Part shown: positions 8,400 to 17,335 of the stretch, in pieces
Numbering within the stretch: position 1 is the first letter of the stretch
How the letters are laid out: every line of letters begins with the position of its first letter
Source: G038396625 sp038396625
GTDB taxonomy: Bacteria; Bacillota; Clostridia; Peptostreptococcales; Thermotaleaceae
DNA length: 64,000 bases
NCBI GenBank assembly: GCA_038396625.1
Contig: CP121688.1
Coordinates: forward strand, 2,976,001 to 3,040,000
Direction: 5' to 3'
Translations under genes and position numbers: made by a program
The notes under the pieces: generated by a model
Told to the model about the DNA's origin: nothing
What the model saw: the letters and a program-made list of their open reading frames with translations, nothing else
Database searches by the model: none

Positions 8400-10403
8400 T
8401 TATACGCTAAACACCTTTATCGATTCTGCAAGCTTTTTAACCATTGTGTCTAGTTCTTGTATCACAGAGACTACCTCTTCTATAGAAGCGGTTTGCTCTT
8501 GGGCCGCAGCACTTACTTGTTGCGTTCCTGCAGCAGATTCTTCTGTGATGGCTGAAATATTTTCTATGGATAATAACACTTTATCCTTTGATGCATTCAT
8601 TTCTTTAACATCATTGTTTAAGGATTCTACATCCTTTAATAACTTCTCTCCAGAAAATTTTATCTCCTCAAAGGCCTTTGTCGTTTCTGCTACAGTCGTA
8701 TTTACTTCTGTCCCTAGCTGCCCTGCATAGTCCATAGTATGGTCTGTATGCTCAATGACTTGGGTAATTTCTTCAATGATTTCTTTTATTTCTTGGGTTG
8801 CAATTGCTGACTGCTCAGCAAGCTTTTTCACTTCCTCTGCTACAACAACAAAACCTCGACCTGCTTCTCCTGCCCGTGCTGCTTCGATTGCCGCGTTTAA
8901 TGCTAGCAGATTTGTTTGCTCTGCAATGACATTAATGGTTTCAATGATGTTTCCTATAGATTGGGATTTCGTTGATAATTGCTGTATGCCTTTTGCTACG
9001 TCCATAGCCGCTTCATTATTTCTTGCAAATTGCTTCTCTAATTTCTTAATAGCTTTTAATCCCCCATCATTCTTCTCTTTCATATACAGTGCATTCTTTA
9101 TAGTTGTATGGGATTTGTTTTCTATATCTACAATTCTATCTGCCAATAAGCCGGTAATACGTAATCCTTCTTCAGCCTCTCTAGCTTGGTCTGTTGCTCC
9201 TGTAGCAATTTCTTGGATGGTCTTTGCAACATCTGTACTTGATATACCTATTTCCTCTGCTGAGCTGGCGATCATTTCTGATATATGTTGGGATTGAAGG
9301 GCAATTTCTTGAACATGACCTACGAGATTTTTCATGTTTAAAACCATATGATTAAAGCTGTTGCTCAATAAACCAATCTCATCTTTTGATTTTTCCTCTA
9401 ACGCTAATGTCAAATTTCCTTCTCCCGCTTGTTTCATCGCATGAGCTAGTCTATTTAGAGGATTGATAATTTGTTTTTTGGTTATTATAGATATAATTAA
9501 AGTAGATAACAGGATCGCCATCATCAATATTATCAATATACTCGTTTTGAGGTGATCGATATGCTGCATATATTCAGATGTAGGGATTGCTGCCATTACG
9601 ATATAATCCTGCACCCGTTTAAAAGTCACATGCTTTTCCATCCCATCATATTCATAATAAAGACTTCCTTCCTCCTTGCTGACTATTTCTTTTCCCCAAT
9701 CACTTTCCTTTACATCTGTATGAATGTGCTTTTTTATCGGATGGGCAATTACCACCCCATTTTGATCTAAGACTGCAGCATATCCTGATTCTCCTATCCG
9801 TAGCTTTTCCACAAGAGGTTGAAGTTCCATTTTGTTCATAATTGTTTCTATGATCTCCGGACGTATCCCTATCTGTACAATGCCTGGCTTGTCTATTCTC
9901 GCTACACCAACGTATTGAAATAGTTGTTGATCAACGCCTCTTTTTGTGGCTTTCTGAGCAAGGGTATAATTCTTATCTTCTAAAATTTTTAGAAAAGGCT
10001 TTGTTTGGTCATCAGACCCAAAGTCAAATCCAAAAAAATCTGATTTATTTCCATGGGTTAGGACCCCTTTTTCATCGCTTACGTGAATTTCATCCACGCC
10101 TAATTGCTGTGCCAACTCAATCATATGCTCTGTGTTGAGCATAGTAGGATTATGATCAATCATTTCTGCCACAGCTCTTGCAATAGAAATATTTTTCTCA
10201 TCTAATGCCTTTGTAGTAATCTCAATAATTTCTAACCTTTCTTGTATGGTTTCTTCCACAGTGTCAATAGCACCTTCTAGCTGTGCACCTACCATTTTCA
10301 TAGCAATATCCTTTGCCTGAAGAAAACCATATACACCTAATCCTACTATGGATACAATCACAATGATCATAATAGGAATCAATAATTTTGTCCTTAACTT
10401 CAT
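8400..10403 (-). CDS. Methyl-accepting chemotaxis protein with dCache-type sensor
   Basis: A 667-residue chemoreceptor. The start MKLRTKLL is chosen (GGGAGAGG just upstream); the frame could extend 52 codons further but that part lacks a signal anchor and is low-complexity. Order: TM1 about residues 8-28, extracellular double-Cache-like sensor to about residue 280 (GESGYAAVLDQNGVVIAHP is the typical strand of this fold), TM2 about 290-310, HAMP, then the signalling domain with the strongly conserved hairpin tip EQTNLLALNAAIEAARAGEAGRGFVVVA in outline. Ligand unknown; receptors of this class usually detect amino acids or organic acids. Confidence 0.92.
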   Translation of the reverse strand: MKLRTKLLIPIMIIVIVSIVGLGVYGFLQAKDIAMKMVGAQLEGAIDTVEETIQERLEIIEITTKALDEKNISIARAVAEMIDHNPTMLNTEHMIELAQQLGVDEIHVSDEKGVLTHGNKSDFFGFDFGSDDQTKPFLKILEDKNYTLAQKATKRGVDQQLFQYVGVARIDKPGIVQIGIRPEIIETIMNKMELQPLVEKLRIGESGYAAVLDQNGVVIAHPIKKHIHTDVKESDWGKEIVSKEEGSLYYEYDGMEKHVTFKRVQDYIVMAAIPTSEYMQHIDHLKTSILIILMMAILLSTLIISIITKKQIINPLNRLAHAMKQAGEGNLTLALEEKSKDEIGLLSNSFNHMVLNMKNLVGHVQEIALQSQHISEMIASSAEEIGISSTDVAKTIQEIATGATDQAREAEEGLRITGLLADRIVDIENKSHTTIKNALYMKEKNDGGLKAIKKLEKQFARNNEAAMDVAKGIQQLSTKSQSIGNIIETINVIAEQTNLLALNAAIEAARAGEAGRGFVVVAEEVKKLAEQSAIATQEIKEIIEEITQVIEHTDHTMDYAGQLGTEVNTTVAETTKAFEEIKFSGEKLLKDVESLNNDVKEMNASKDKVLLSIENISAITEESAAGTQQVSAAAQEQTASIEEVVSVIQELDTMVKKLAESIKVFSV

Positions 10404-10609
10404 CCATCCTCTCCCTTTCCATGTTCCATAATTTTCATTTATTGCTACATTGCTTTGATTTTTACAACACCTCCTGATTTTGTATAGATTTCGACATTCT
10501 TCGTCATTTTCCTCCTTGTATACCCTTATTTCTATGATTGGTTCTATAGAATTAATCATACCTCCATAGAAATCTCCTTATATATTTTTTATTCCCTGAA
10601 TGCTCTGAA

Positions 10610-10645
10610 ACAAAACAAAACCATTCTTAGTCTGAATGGTTTTGT
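10610..10645 (-). terminator. Terminator of the CO dehydrogenase gene
   Basis: Stem of 12 bp (10615-10626 with 10634-10645). Read leftward it is followed by a T-rich run (GTTTTGTTTTG). It begins 9 bases after the cooS stop codon. Confidence 0.75.
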
Positions 10646-10653
10646 CTTGTTTT

Positions 10654-12786
10654 TTAACTTAATCCCAATTCTTTTCGTTTCTTTTCAATATGATCTACAT
10701 AGATTTGAACGGTCTTTTCTGCATCCATCTCAACCACTACCTTACCTAATCCTAGGGTTTCTGTTGTTTCCGTGAGGGTTTTCACCACAACATCACTTCC
10801 CGTAATAGACGGCACCGGTGCCACATGTACAAGCCAGCCTAAGGCTACGGCGGTACAAGCATCGGCAACAGCTTTTTGCTCTAGATACTCTGGTGCACCA
10901 ATGACTAACGGCAGTTTATTGGTATCAACATTTAATGCATCTGCTAATTCCTTAGCTGTATGGGTCATTTTTCCTATGTCTACGCATGCTCCATAGGTTA
11001 GTACTGGTGGAATACCTAATTGTTTGCAAACAGCCTTTAAACCCTCTCCACATTCATCTGCCGCCTTTGGATCAGTCAGTCCTGTATATTCCATAACAGC
11101 TGATGTACATCCACCGGATAATACTAAAATATTGTTTTCAATTAACCCCTTTGTAATTTTGAAAATATTGCTACCACCTTGTCCGTATCTAGCAGTTGTA
11201 CATCCTACAATTGTAGCAATCCCTCGGATATTGCCGTTAGCAATTTGTTCTATTAATGGATCAAAGCTTCCACCAAGGGCTTTTCTTACAGATTCTGTAC
11301 TAAATCCAACCATACAATCGGATACATGGGGAGGTATGTAGGTCTTTCTATTTTCATTTTTACGCTGTTTATATGCATCAACTGCCATATTCAGTGCTTT
11401 TTCTGCCTGTTCTTTCATCTTTTCAGGAACAAAGTCCAAAGTTTCTGTTCCCTGCAGTTTAATAACAGGATGGGTACTTAATAATTTTGTCCCAAAACGT
11501 TTGGCATATAAAGGCATGGTGGGTACTGTACAATTGTAGTCAAACATAAATAAATCTACCACACCTGTAGCTAATAAATACTCTTGAGACAACCATTCTC
11601 CTTCTTGACCTCCATAAGCTTTTTGGTTGTGGGTGCCTTCATAATTGATTAGCTGCTGTCCTTCACAAACATGTCCAAGAATCTGAATGCCCTCTGCTCC
11701 TACATCCTTAGCTTTTTGCTGCCATTCATCGCTAGATGCCAAATCAATAGCTACATGAGCAAGCAGTGGCATATGTCCATTGGTTACAATATTGATCATC
11801 TTCTCTTTTAAAAGTCCCATGTTCTGTTTTTTGTTTGCAATTTCTTGGGTTCCCATTAATATTTCCTGAATAATATCCAATAGGAATAAGCCTTGATATT
11901 CATTGGCAACACCCATTCGTACACTATTTAATAGAAATTCTACAGGATCAGATCTGAAATTGGTCATACAACTTGTTTGGGCATAGGCCACTTCACTATA
12001 TCCACCACCAGGAAACAAACCAAGCTTCTTCCATAACTCTTTGCGCTTTGCTGGTGCAAAGGCTTCTACTGTCTTAGACGGAATATGATAAGGACTATGG
12101 ATATCATCCATTACCCATTGTGCAAATGCAACAGCAATCTTTTCTATTCCTTGATTCACATTAATACCTGCCATATCCGCATATTTTTTTAGCTTTTCAG
12201 GGTCACGAATCTTTAATCCACTTTCTGGATGTTCTCCCGCAGCTTTTAATGTCCTAGCGGCTTGATGACAGTGAAAAATATTGGCAGATGTACCGATAGT
12301 AACATGTCTGTACACAAAATTTCTTGCCACCATAGTATGGGCATCTACACCACAGGTACCTCTTGGAGATTTTGGACTAATACGACAGGGGCCATTGGCA
12401 CACAGCTGGCAGGAGAGTCCTTCAATACAAAATGTACATTGAATAGGTTGCTGTTGACTAAAACGATCAAACACGTTCGTCATTCCTGCATCATGTACCA
12501 CTTGATACATTTCTCTCATGGCAGGATCAATAATAATATTTAGAGGATATCCTTCTTTAGATTGATCATCCTTTTTGATATGCTCTCTCTGCCACTTATG
12601 TACTTCTTCCATGGATGGCGATTTTTCTATCTTGGTATAATCCACTTTTACATGTTCATTTAGATCTGGATGGGTATTGGGATCATTAAAATCTTTAGAT
12701 GTGAGTTGAGAACCTAGGGTAGCTCTACTTCCACTCATCCGCTCCGCACTCTTTTCATAAGATTTTTCAATATCTTTGTTTGACAT
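10654..12786 (-). CDS. cooS: Anaerobic Ni-Fe carbon monoxide dehydrogenase catalytic subunit
   Basis: A 710-residue CooS, interconverting CO and CO2 with ferredoxin-type electron carriers. The D- and B-cluster cysteines are at 117, 120, 126, 129, 134 and 145 (CTFCIEGLSCQLCANGPC); C-cluster region motifs GHVCEGQQ, GCTTARYGQ and LTYGACVDIGK follow. AAGGAGG precedes the ATG. It is longer than the usual 630-650 residues because of an N-terminal extension of roughly 75 charged residues before the conserved core. No CooC maturation ATPase, ferredoxin, hydrogenase or acetyl-CoA synthase gene is adjacent, so it is an orphan CODH whose partner must lie elsewhere. Confidence 0.95.
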   Translation of the reverse strand: MSNKDIEKSYEKSAERMSGSRATLGSQLTSKDFNDPNTHPDLNEHVKVDYTKIEKSPSMEEVHKWQREHIKKDDQSKEGYPLNIIIDPAMREMYQVVHDAGMTNVFDRFSQQQPIQCTFCIEGLSCQLCANGPCRISPKSPRGTCGVDAHTMVARNFVYRHVTIGTSANIFHCHQAARTLKAAGEHPESGLKIRDPEKLKKYADMAGINVNQGIEKIAVAFAQWVMDDIHSPYHIPSKTVEAFAPAKRKELWKKLGLFPGGGYSEVAYAQTSCMTNFRSDPVEFLLNSVRMGVANEYQGLFLLDIIQEILMGTQEIANKKQNMGLLKEKMINIVTNGHMPLLAHVAIDLASSDEWQQKAKDVGAEGIQILGHVCEGQQLINYEGTHNQKAYGGQEGEWLSQEYLLATGVVDLFMFDYNCTVPTMPLYAKRFGTKLLSTHPVIKLQGTETLDFVPEKMKEQAEKALNMAVDAYKQRKNENRKTYIPPHVSDCMVGFSTESVRKALGGSFDPLIEQIANGNIRGIATIVGCTTARYGQGGSNIFKITKGLIENNILVLSGGCTSAVMEYTGLTDPKAADECGEGLKAVCKQLGIPPVLTYGACVDIGKMTHTAKELADALNVDTNKLPLVIGAPEYLEQKAVADACTAVALGWLVHVAPVPSITGSDVVVKTLTETTETLGLGKVVVEMDAEKTVQIYVDHIEKKRKELGLS

Positions 12787-12976
12787 AAATCTACCTCCTT
12801 TTTATATAACATTATCTTCTTTAGCTTTCCCATCTATTTCCTCAAAATATGCACTTTAAATTTTATTTGCACAAAATAGGTAACTCAAAACGCATGCATT
12901 CTTCTGTGAAATTTGTTATGATAGGGGTATAATGATGATAGCATCAGAAATTGTTTTGATGATCATAACAAATTTA

Positions 12977-13056
12977 ACGTGACACAAAAGATGCTTCCAA
13001 GGAGCTTCATAGCATAAGGAATAGTCCAAGAGACGAAATTTGAACAGCTGTCACGT
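12977..13056 (+). other. Candidate structured 5' leader of gpmI
   Basis: The 291-base gap before gpmI holds a perfect 8-bp inverted repeat, ACGTGACA at 12977-12984 and TGTCACGT at 13049-13056, enclosing a smaller stem (ATGCT at 12991-12995 with AGCAT at 13010-13014). A -10-like TATAAT occurs near 12930. The closing repeat ends 21 bases before the gpmI start, just upstream of the AGGGGG ribosome site. It matches no riboswitch class known to me. It could be a protein-binding dyad or a folded leader. Confidence 0.35.
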
Positions 13057-13077
13057 ATCATCTTAGGGGGAGATATA

Positions 13078-14637
13078 ATGAAAAAAACAACAATATTAAT
13101 GATATTAGATGGTTATGGTCTTAATAACAGTCCTTATGGGAATGCTGTTGCCCTTGCAAAGACCCCCAATATTGACAGTTATTTTGAAAGTTATCCTCAT
13201 AGCATTGCTCATGCTAGTGGTCTCGATGTAGGACTTCCTGATGGGCAAATGGGGAACTCTGAAGTAGGCCATTTGAATATTGGTGCAGGTAGAGTTGTGT
13301 ATCAAGAACTAACAAGAATTACTAAAAGCATCCATGATGGTGATTTTTTCAATAATCCTGTTCTATTGGAAGCTATAGAAAATGTGAAAAGGCATGAATC
13401 TGCCCTGCATCTTTGGGGATTATTATCGGATGGCGGTGTACACAGCCACAATACTCATTTATATGCCCTATTGGAGTTTGCAAAGAAACATAACCTTTCC
13501 AATGTGTATGTTCATGGATTTTTAGATGGTAGAGATGTACCTCCTTCCAGTGCAAGTAAATATATTGATGCCTTAGAAGATAAGATGCAAGACCTTGGTA
13601 TCGGTAAAATTGCTAGTATTTCAGGCCGTTACTATGCAATGGATCGTGATAAGCGTTGGGAACGAGTGGCCTTAGCTTATGATGCCATCACATTAGGTAT
13701 TGGTGAAAAAGCATTTTCTGCGAAAGAGGCTTTAGAAAATTCTTATGCAAAAGAAGTGGTGGATGAATTTGTAAAACCTACTGTCATCCATGAAAATAAT
13801 AGTCCTATTGCCACTGTAAATCCCCATGATTCCATTATTATGTTTAACTTCAGACCAGATCGTGCCCGTGAAATTACCAGAGCTTTTGTCGATGACAATT
13901 TCAACGGTTTTGAGAGAAAAAAAGGCTTTTTTCCTGTACATTATGTATGTATGACCCAATACGATGCTACTATGCCTAACGTACACATTGCCTATGCTCC
14001 TGAGCCATTGAAGAATACCTTAGGAGAATATATCTCTAATCTAGGGTTAAAACAGCTTCGTATCGCTGAAACAGAAAAGTACGCCCATGTAACCTTTTTC
14101 TTTAATGGCGGTGTTGAGCCTCCTTATAAAGGAGAAGAAAGAATCCTCGTTCCTTCTCCAAAGGTTGCCACCTATGATTTGCAGCCAGAAATGAGTGCTT
14201 ATGAGGTAACCGATCGGATCATTGAAGAAATTTATAAGGAAACCCATGATCTTATCATCATCAATTATGCAAATCCTGATATGGTAGGTCATACAGGCTC
14301 TATAGATGCAGCCATAAAAGCTATTGAAACGGTGGATGCATGTGTTGGTAAAGTAGTTGAAGCTACCATTGCAACGGGAGGACAGATTTTACTTACTGCA
14401 GATCATGGTAATTCTGATGAGATGTTAGATCCTCAAGGTAATGCCATAACCGCCCATTCAACCAATCCCGTACCTTTACTTCTCATTAACGCATTAGAAG
14501 AATACGGAATTACAGAAGGTCGATTGGCAGATATTGCTCCTACTTTACTGGAATTGATGGAATTAACGCAACCAAAAGAAATGACAGGTCATTCTTTATT
14601 AGTACCTGCTTACGAATTGGCAGAGGAAACTATCTAA
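13078..14637 (+). CDS. gpmI: 2,3-bisphosphoglycerate-independent phosphoglycerate mutase
   Basis: A 519-residue Mn-dependent glycolytic enzyme interconverting 3- and 2-phosphoglycerate, slightly longer than the usual 510. The N-terminal metal site is ILDGYGLN, and the catalytic Ser sits at about residue 62 in GQMGNSEVGHLNIGAG. The phosphotransferase loop FLDGRDVPPSSA, ISGRYYAMDRD, and the C-terminal metal motifs NYANPDMVGHTG and TADHGNSDEM are all present. AGGGGG lies upstream of the ATG. In many clostridia gpmI lies with other glycolytic genes; here it stands alone. Confidence 0.97.
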   Translation: MKKTTILMILDGYGLNNSPYGNAVALAKTPNIDSYFESYPHSIAHASGLDVGLPDGQMGNSEVGHLNIGAGRVVYQELTRITKSIHDGDFFNNPVLLEAIENVKRHESALHLWGLLSDGGVHSHNTHLYALLEFAKKHNLSNVYVHGFLDGRDVPPSSASKYIDALEDKMQDLGIGKIASISGRYYAMDRDKRWERVALAYDAITLGIGEKAFSAKEALENSYAKEVVDEFVKPTVIHENNSPIATVNPHDSIIMFNFRPDRAREITRAFVDDNFNGFERKKGFFPVHYVCMTQYDATMPNVHIAYAPEPLKNTLGEYISNLGLKQLRIAETEKYAHVTFFFNGGVEPPYKGEERILVPSPKVATYDLQPEMSAYEVTDRIIEEIYKETHDLIIINYANPDMVGHTGSIDAAIKAIETVDACVGKVVEATIATGGQILLTADHGNSDEMLDPQGNAITAHSTNPVPLLLINALEEYGITEGRLADIAPTLLELMELTQPKEMTGHSLLVPAYELAEETI

Positions 14638-14651
14638 TCTTTAGAAATCAT

Positions 14652-14690
14652 AAGCCCTTCTCTCTTTCGAAAAGTTGAAGGGCTTTATTA
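14652..14690 (+). terminator. Terminator after gpmI
   Basis: Stem AAGCCCTTC / GAAGGGCTT with a 16-base loop, then TTATTATT. It lies between gpmI and the convergent Spo0E-like gene and can serve both. Confidence 0.75.
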
Positions 14691-14720
14691 TTATTTACGA
14701 TGTGTTTATTATACGAGCAT

Positions 14721-14879
14721 TTATTCATTGTCAAACATTTTGTATTGTCTCAATAGCTGATCCAATTCTCTACTAAGTTTTTTTATTTCTTTTTCATCTA
14801 TGTCTAGATTTTTCTTCATCAGTAGGGTTAATTTTTCTATCTCAATTTTAATGGACTGCAAACTTTTCTTTTTTTTCAT
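14721..14879 (-). CDS. Spo0E-like sporulation regulatory protein (aspartyl-phosphatase family)
   Basis: A small gene of 52 residues. AAGGTG lies upstream of the ATG. The protein is a helical hairpin: a Lys-rich first helix with EIEKLTLLM, then a second helix with LSRELDQLLRQY. This matches the Spo0E signature (SxELDxLI), whose members remove phosphate from phosphorylated Spo0A and delay sporulation. Here the Ile of the motif is Leu. It starts 15 bases after the XRE gene stop, so the two are probably co-transcribed. Fold assignment is good; the target is inferred. Confidence 0.75.
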   Translation of the reverse strand: MKKKKSLQSIKIEIEKLTLLMKKNLDIDEKEIKKLSRELDQLLRQYKMFDNE

Positions 14880-14894
14880 GCAAAGTCACCTTCT

Positions 14895-15125
14895 TTATTC
14901 ATTATTCTTCTTTTTAAGTTTTGCATAATATTTTTTCCTATCAATATTCAACACTTTTATAATACGCTCCATATATTTTTCTCCTGATCGTTCTCCACGA
15001 AGAATCATACTTAAATACACTTCTGAAGTTCCTACTTTTTCAGCTAGTTTTCTCTGTGTCATATTTAATTTAATTAAGCGTTCATTGACGATCTCCCCAA
15101 AAACAGTTAATTTTCTTTTTCGCAT
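14895..15125 (-). CDS. Small XRE-family helix-turn-helix regulator
   Basis: A 76-residue protein. The start MRKRKLTV follows GGAGGTG; a longer frame upstream has no site. The Cro/CI-type domain is clear: LNMTQRKLAEKVGTSEVYLS then the recognition helix and a basic tail (KKYYAKLKKKNNE). It lies head-to-head with another XRE gene across a dyad operator and just before a Spo0E-like gene, so it may tie a state switch to sporulation timing, loosely comparable to SinR circuits. That comparison is by context only. Confidence 0.82.
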   Translation of the reverse strand: MRKRKLTVFGEIVNERLIKLNMTQRKLAEKVGTSEVYLSMILRGERSGEKYMERIIKVLNIDRKKYYAKLKKKNNE

Positions 15126-15218
15126 AGTATTTCCACCTCCATCATCCTTAAGATAATCATTCTCGTATATTGGGAATATATGATACAATAGAAAATATTA
15201 AAAAGTAAGTATACTAAA

Positions 15219-15244
15219 ACAATATCTCTGATATCAGATATTGT
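15219..15244. promoter_or_regulatory. Dyad operator between two divergent XRE genes
   Basis: A perfect 9-bp inverted repeat, ACAATATCT at 15219-15227 and AGATATTGT at 15236-15244, surrounds an inner palindrome CTGATATCAG at 15228-15237. It lies centrally in the 181-base divergent gap, upstream of both XRE genes. Such dyads are what Cro/CI-type dimers bind, so auto- or cross-regulation is likely. Confidence 0.6.
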
Positions 15245-15306
15245 CAATAACTTTTGGTATTATTTACAATATTTTCTCTTTTAATAGAATTTTAGGAGGT
15301 GCTCTT

Positions 15307-15744
15307 TTGGATTCTATAGGAAAAAGAATTCGTTTTGCGCGAAAGAAAAATAATTTAACCTTGACAGATATCAAAAAAATAACAGGTCTATCTACTGGAA
15401 ATTTAAGTGAATTAGAGAATGATAAATTCATGCCTTCTGCTAATGCGCTGATTGCTCTTAGAAACATACTGAATGTATCTATTGATTGGATTTTAACCGG
15501 TGAAGATTATATGCAAGAGCAAGAAGCAGTTGATGATAACATGCGTGGGGATTTTCTTATAAAAGAAACCAAAACTACTGCCTATTCACTAAATCAAGAT
15601 GAACAAGCGCTTATCGATGATTATCGTAAATTAGACGCAGAAAAACAACGGGATATCAAAGGATTTATCCGAATATCGCTAGAAAAACTACATGCTGCTA
15701 ATTTCATAGAAAATCATGCTACAGACACAAAGGAAGAGTCTTAA
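15307..15744 (+). CDS. XRE-family transcriptional regulator (145 residues)
   Basis: TTG start at 15307, chosen because AGGAGGT lies 6 bases before it. Residues 4-60 form an XRE helix-turn-helix (IGKRIRFARKKNNLTLTDI, then TGLSTGNLSELENDKFMPSA). The C-terminal half has a helical DEQALIDDYRKLDAEKQRDI segment typical of phage-like and plasmid-like repressors with an added dimerisation region. It is divergent from the shorter XRE gene with a shared operator. No phage genes are nearby, so this is a chromosomal regulator or a left-over of one. Confidence 0.82.
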   Translation: MDSIGKRIRFARKKNNLTLTDIKKITGLSTGNLSELENDKFMPSANALIALRNILNVSIDWILTGEDYMQEQEAVDDNMRGDFLIKETKTTAYSLNQDEQALIDDYRKLDAEKQRDIKGFIRISLEKLHAANFIENHATDTKEES

Positions 15745-15808
15745 TTTTTTGTCCTTATATGATTAATTTTTAATCATTATTTAGAACTTCTTATTTGGTA
15801 GAAATAAA

Positions 15809-15849
15809 ATAGGAGTAGTCCATGCTTCTTTTCATGAACTTACTCCTAT
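15809..15849 (-). terminator. Terminator at the end of the B12-controlled operon
   Basis: Imperfect stem ATAGGAGTAGTCCATG with CATGAACTTACTCCTAT, loop of 8 bases. It lies 23 bases past the stop of the last operon gene (leftward) and also after the rightward XRE gene. Confidence 0.55.
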
Positions 15850-15871
15850 CACCCATTATTTATCACGTTCC

Positions 15872-16699
15872 TCATGTTTTTACCTCATGGCGTTCATATA
15901 ATCTTGTAAAAATAGAAGATTGATACGCATAATCTACAAGTGCCAAGAGTGCGTGCCAAGTAGCCATATAATTTCCTTTCGAAGATTTTTTCCAGTGCCT
16001 AAAAGAACCATCCTTTAGTTGATAGGCAATGAGTTTATTGTATAATTTTTTATCTACCGTAAGACCTAATTTGATTCTTGCTAATATATAATAAGCAATC
16101 GTTTCGCAGCTTTCTTTCTTGTCTAAATTCTTTTCAATAAACTGGATCGCTTTTTTGACCTCTTCTGCCTTTTCATCTAAACCCAATATACTGTAGGCAA
16201 TTAATGCCATGGCTGTTAAATCCATGTCTGAATCCTGCATCCCTGTAAAAACTGGAAATCCTCCATCCTTGTTTTGATGTGCCTTAAGCCAATGCAACGC
16301 TTTTGCCTTATCATAGTTTTCTTCACCCACTCCATACAAAGAGATCACTCCCCAAATATGTGCATTCACTAAATCCGTACCTTCTCCATCTATACGATCT
16401 GCAAACTTCCCGTCATTTCTCTGGGCTTTTATGATTTTAGACACTTCATTAGAGACATCTCTTTTTAAAGGAATGCCTCCTAAAATATAGGCCTCATAAT
16501 CCGTAGTCGCATTCGAACAATCTACCTTCGGCAAGGTTTTTCCCTTTACACTCTCCCCCGCAGAATACAAAGCTAAAATTCCCCATTGATCCAAGCTTTG
16601 TTTGTTTAAATAATTTGTTGTAGCATTATAATCCACCGCCCACGAAAAGCTGGTCGAAGCCATCACAAAAATAAGTATCAACGCAATGATTTTTCTCAT
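15872..16699 (-). CDS. Exported alpha/alpha-barrel protein, intrinsic-factor alpha-domain-like (prenyltransferase/squalene-oxidase repeats)
   Basis: A 275-residue protein with a signal peptide (residues 1-21, ending near SFSWAVD). The mature part is made of helical repeats of the terpene-cyclase/prenyltransferase type, e.g. LDQWGILALYSAGE, VNAHIWGVISLYGVG, HQNKDGGFPVF, DMDLTAMALIAYSILG and QLKDGSFRHWKK. The same alpha6/alpha6 barrel forms the cobalamin-binding N-terminal domain of animal intrinsic factor and transcobalamin. No enzyme DxDD-type motif was seen. It is the last gene of the riboswitch-controlled operon, 11 bases after the S component, so it is inferred to be an extracellular cobalamin-capture subunit. 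Confidence 0.75.
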   Translation of the reverse strand: MRKIIALILIFVMASTSFSWAVDYNATTNYLNKQSLDQWGILALYSAGESVKGKTLPKVDCSNATTDYEAYILGGIPLKRDVSNEVSKIIKAQRNDGKFADRIDGEGTDLVNAHIWGVISLYGVGEENYDKAKALHWLKAHQNKDGGFPVFTGMQDSDMDLTAMALIAYSILGLDEKAEEVKKAIQFIEKNLDKKESCETIAYYILARIKLGLTVDKKLYNKLIAYQLKDGSFRHWKKSSKGNYMATWHALLALVDYAYQSSIFTRLYERHEVKT

Positions 16700-16710
16700 T
16701 TCTCTTCCTC

Positions 16711-17334
16711 CTAATCCATTTTCTCAACAGGAATCTCTGTATAGCTAATCCTGTCTTTAAATCTTGTCAATATATTGATAAAATCTTTGCCCAGTATATA
16801 AGCAAAGAGAAAATTGCCTACAGCATGCATTAAATCCAAATAAAAGGATGCACTATATACTACCACAAAGCTTTTCCAATTTAATGGGTATACAAAAAAC
16901 AGCCAATGCCAAATATTCATGATATAATCAAATAGAAAACCCCAGCAAAAAGCAAAAATAGCAAAAAGTAGCCTAGGGAAATTTCGAGAATTTTTCTTAA
17001 AAATGCCTGCGCTACAACCTGCCAAACCCCATGCTAGCATTTGCCAAGGAGTCCATGGGCCATGCCCTAAAAAACTGTTGGATACTAGGGCGGCAACTGC
17101 TCCTACTATAAATCCAAAGACAGGTCCAAATACATAGCCAGAAATCATGACCAAAAACGTGGTCGGCTGTACATTTGGAAGCGCCGCAAAAGGAATTCTT
17201 GATACCCCCGCTAAAGCAGAAAGGGTTGCAATCAAAGAAACTTCTTTTACAGTAATCTGCTGTTTTTCGTAAGCCATGAATGCAAAAACAAAAGCTAATA
17301 GTAGAATCATGGCTACCATTATTCCGTAATTCAT
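16711..17334 (-). CDS. ECF transporter substrate-binding (S) component, predicted cobalamin-specific
   Basis: A 207-residue integral membrane protein with about six membrane segments. Landmarks are LSALAGVSRIPFAALPNVQPTT, GYVFGPVFGFIVGAVAALVSN and LGHGPWTPWQMLAWGLAG, typical of vitamin-type S components. The ribosome site AAAGGAG lies inside the end of the preceding ATPase gene and only one base separates the two genes. The S component decides substrate; cobalamin is inferred from the upstream B12 riboswitch and the neighbouring intrinsic-factor-like proteins, not from sequence motifs alone. Confidence 0.8.
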   Translation of the reverse strand: MNYGIMVAMILLLAFVFAFMAYEKQQITVKEVSLIATLSALAGVSRIPFAALPNVQPTTFLVMISGYVFGPVFGFIVGAVAALVSNSFLGHGPWTPWQMLAWGLAGCSAGIFKKNSRNFPRLLFAIFAFCWGFLFDYIMNIWHWLFFVYPLNWKSFVVVYSASFYLDLMHAVGNFLFAYILGKDFINILTRFKDRISYTEIPVEKMD

Positions 17335-17335
17335 A

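Noticed and set aside
8386..9297. Long open frames opposite the chemoreceptor and other genes
   Set aside because: They are antisense shadows of well-supported genes with no ribosome site or family features.
12787..13077. Manganese riboswitch before gpmI, since the enzyme uses Mn
   Set aside because: The required GGGGAGTA and GCAAGACC-type blocks are absent, unlike the clear example at 47611-47725.
15872..16699. Terpene cyclase or prenyltransferase enzyme
   Set aside because: It is exported, lacks a visible catalytic Asp motif and is in a B12-controlled transporter operon, so the barrel is read as a binding domain.
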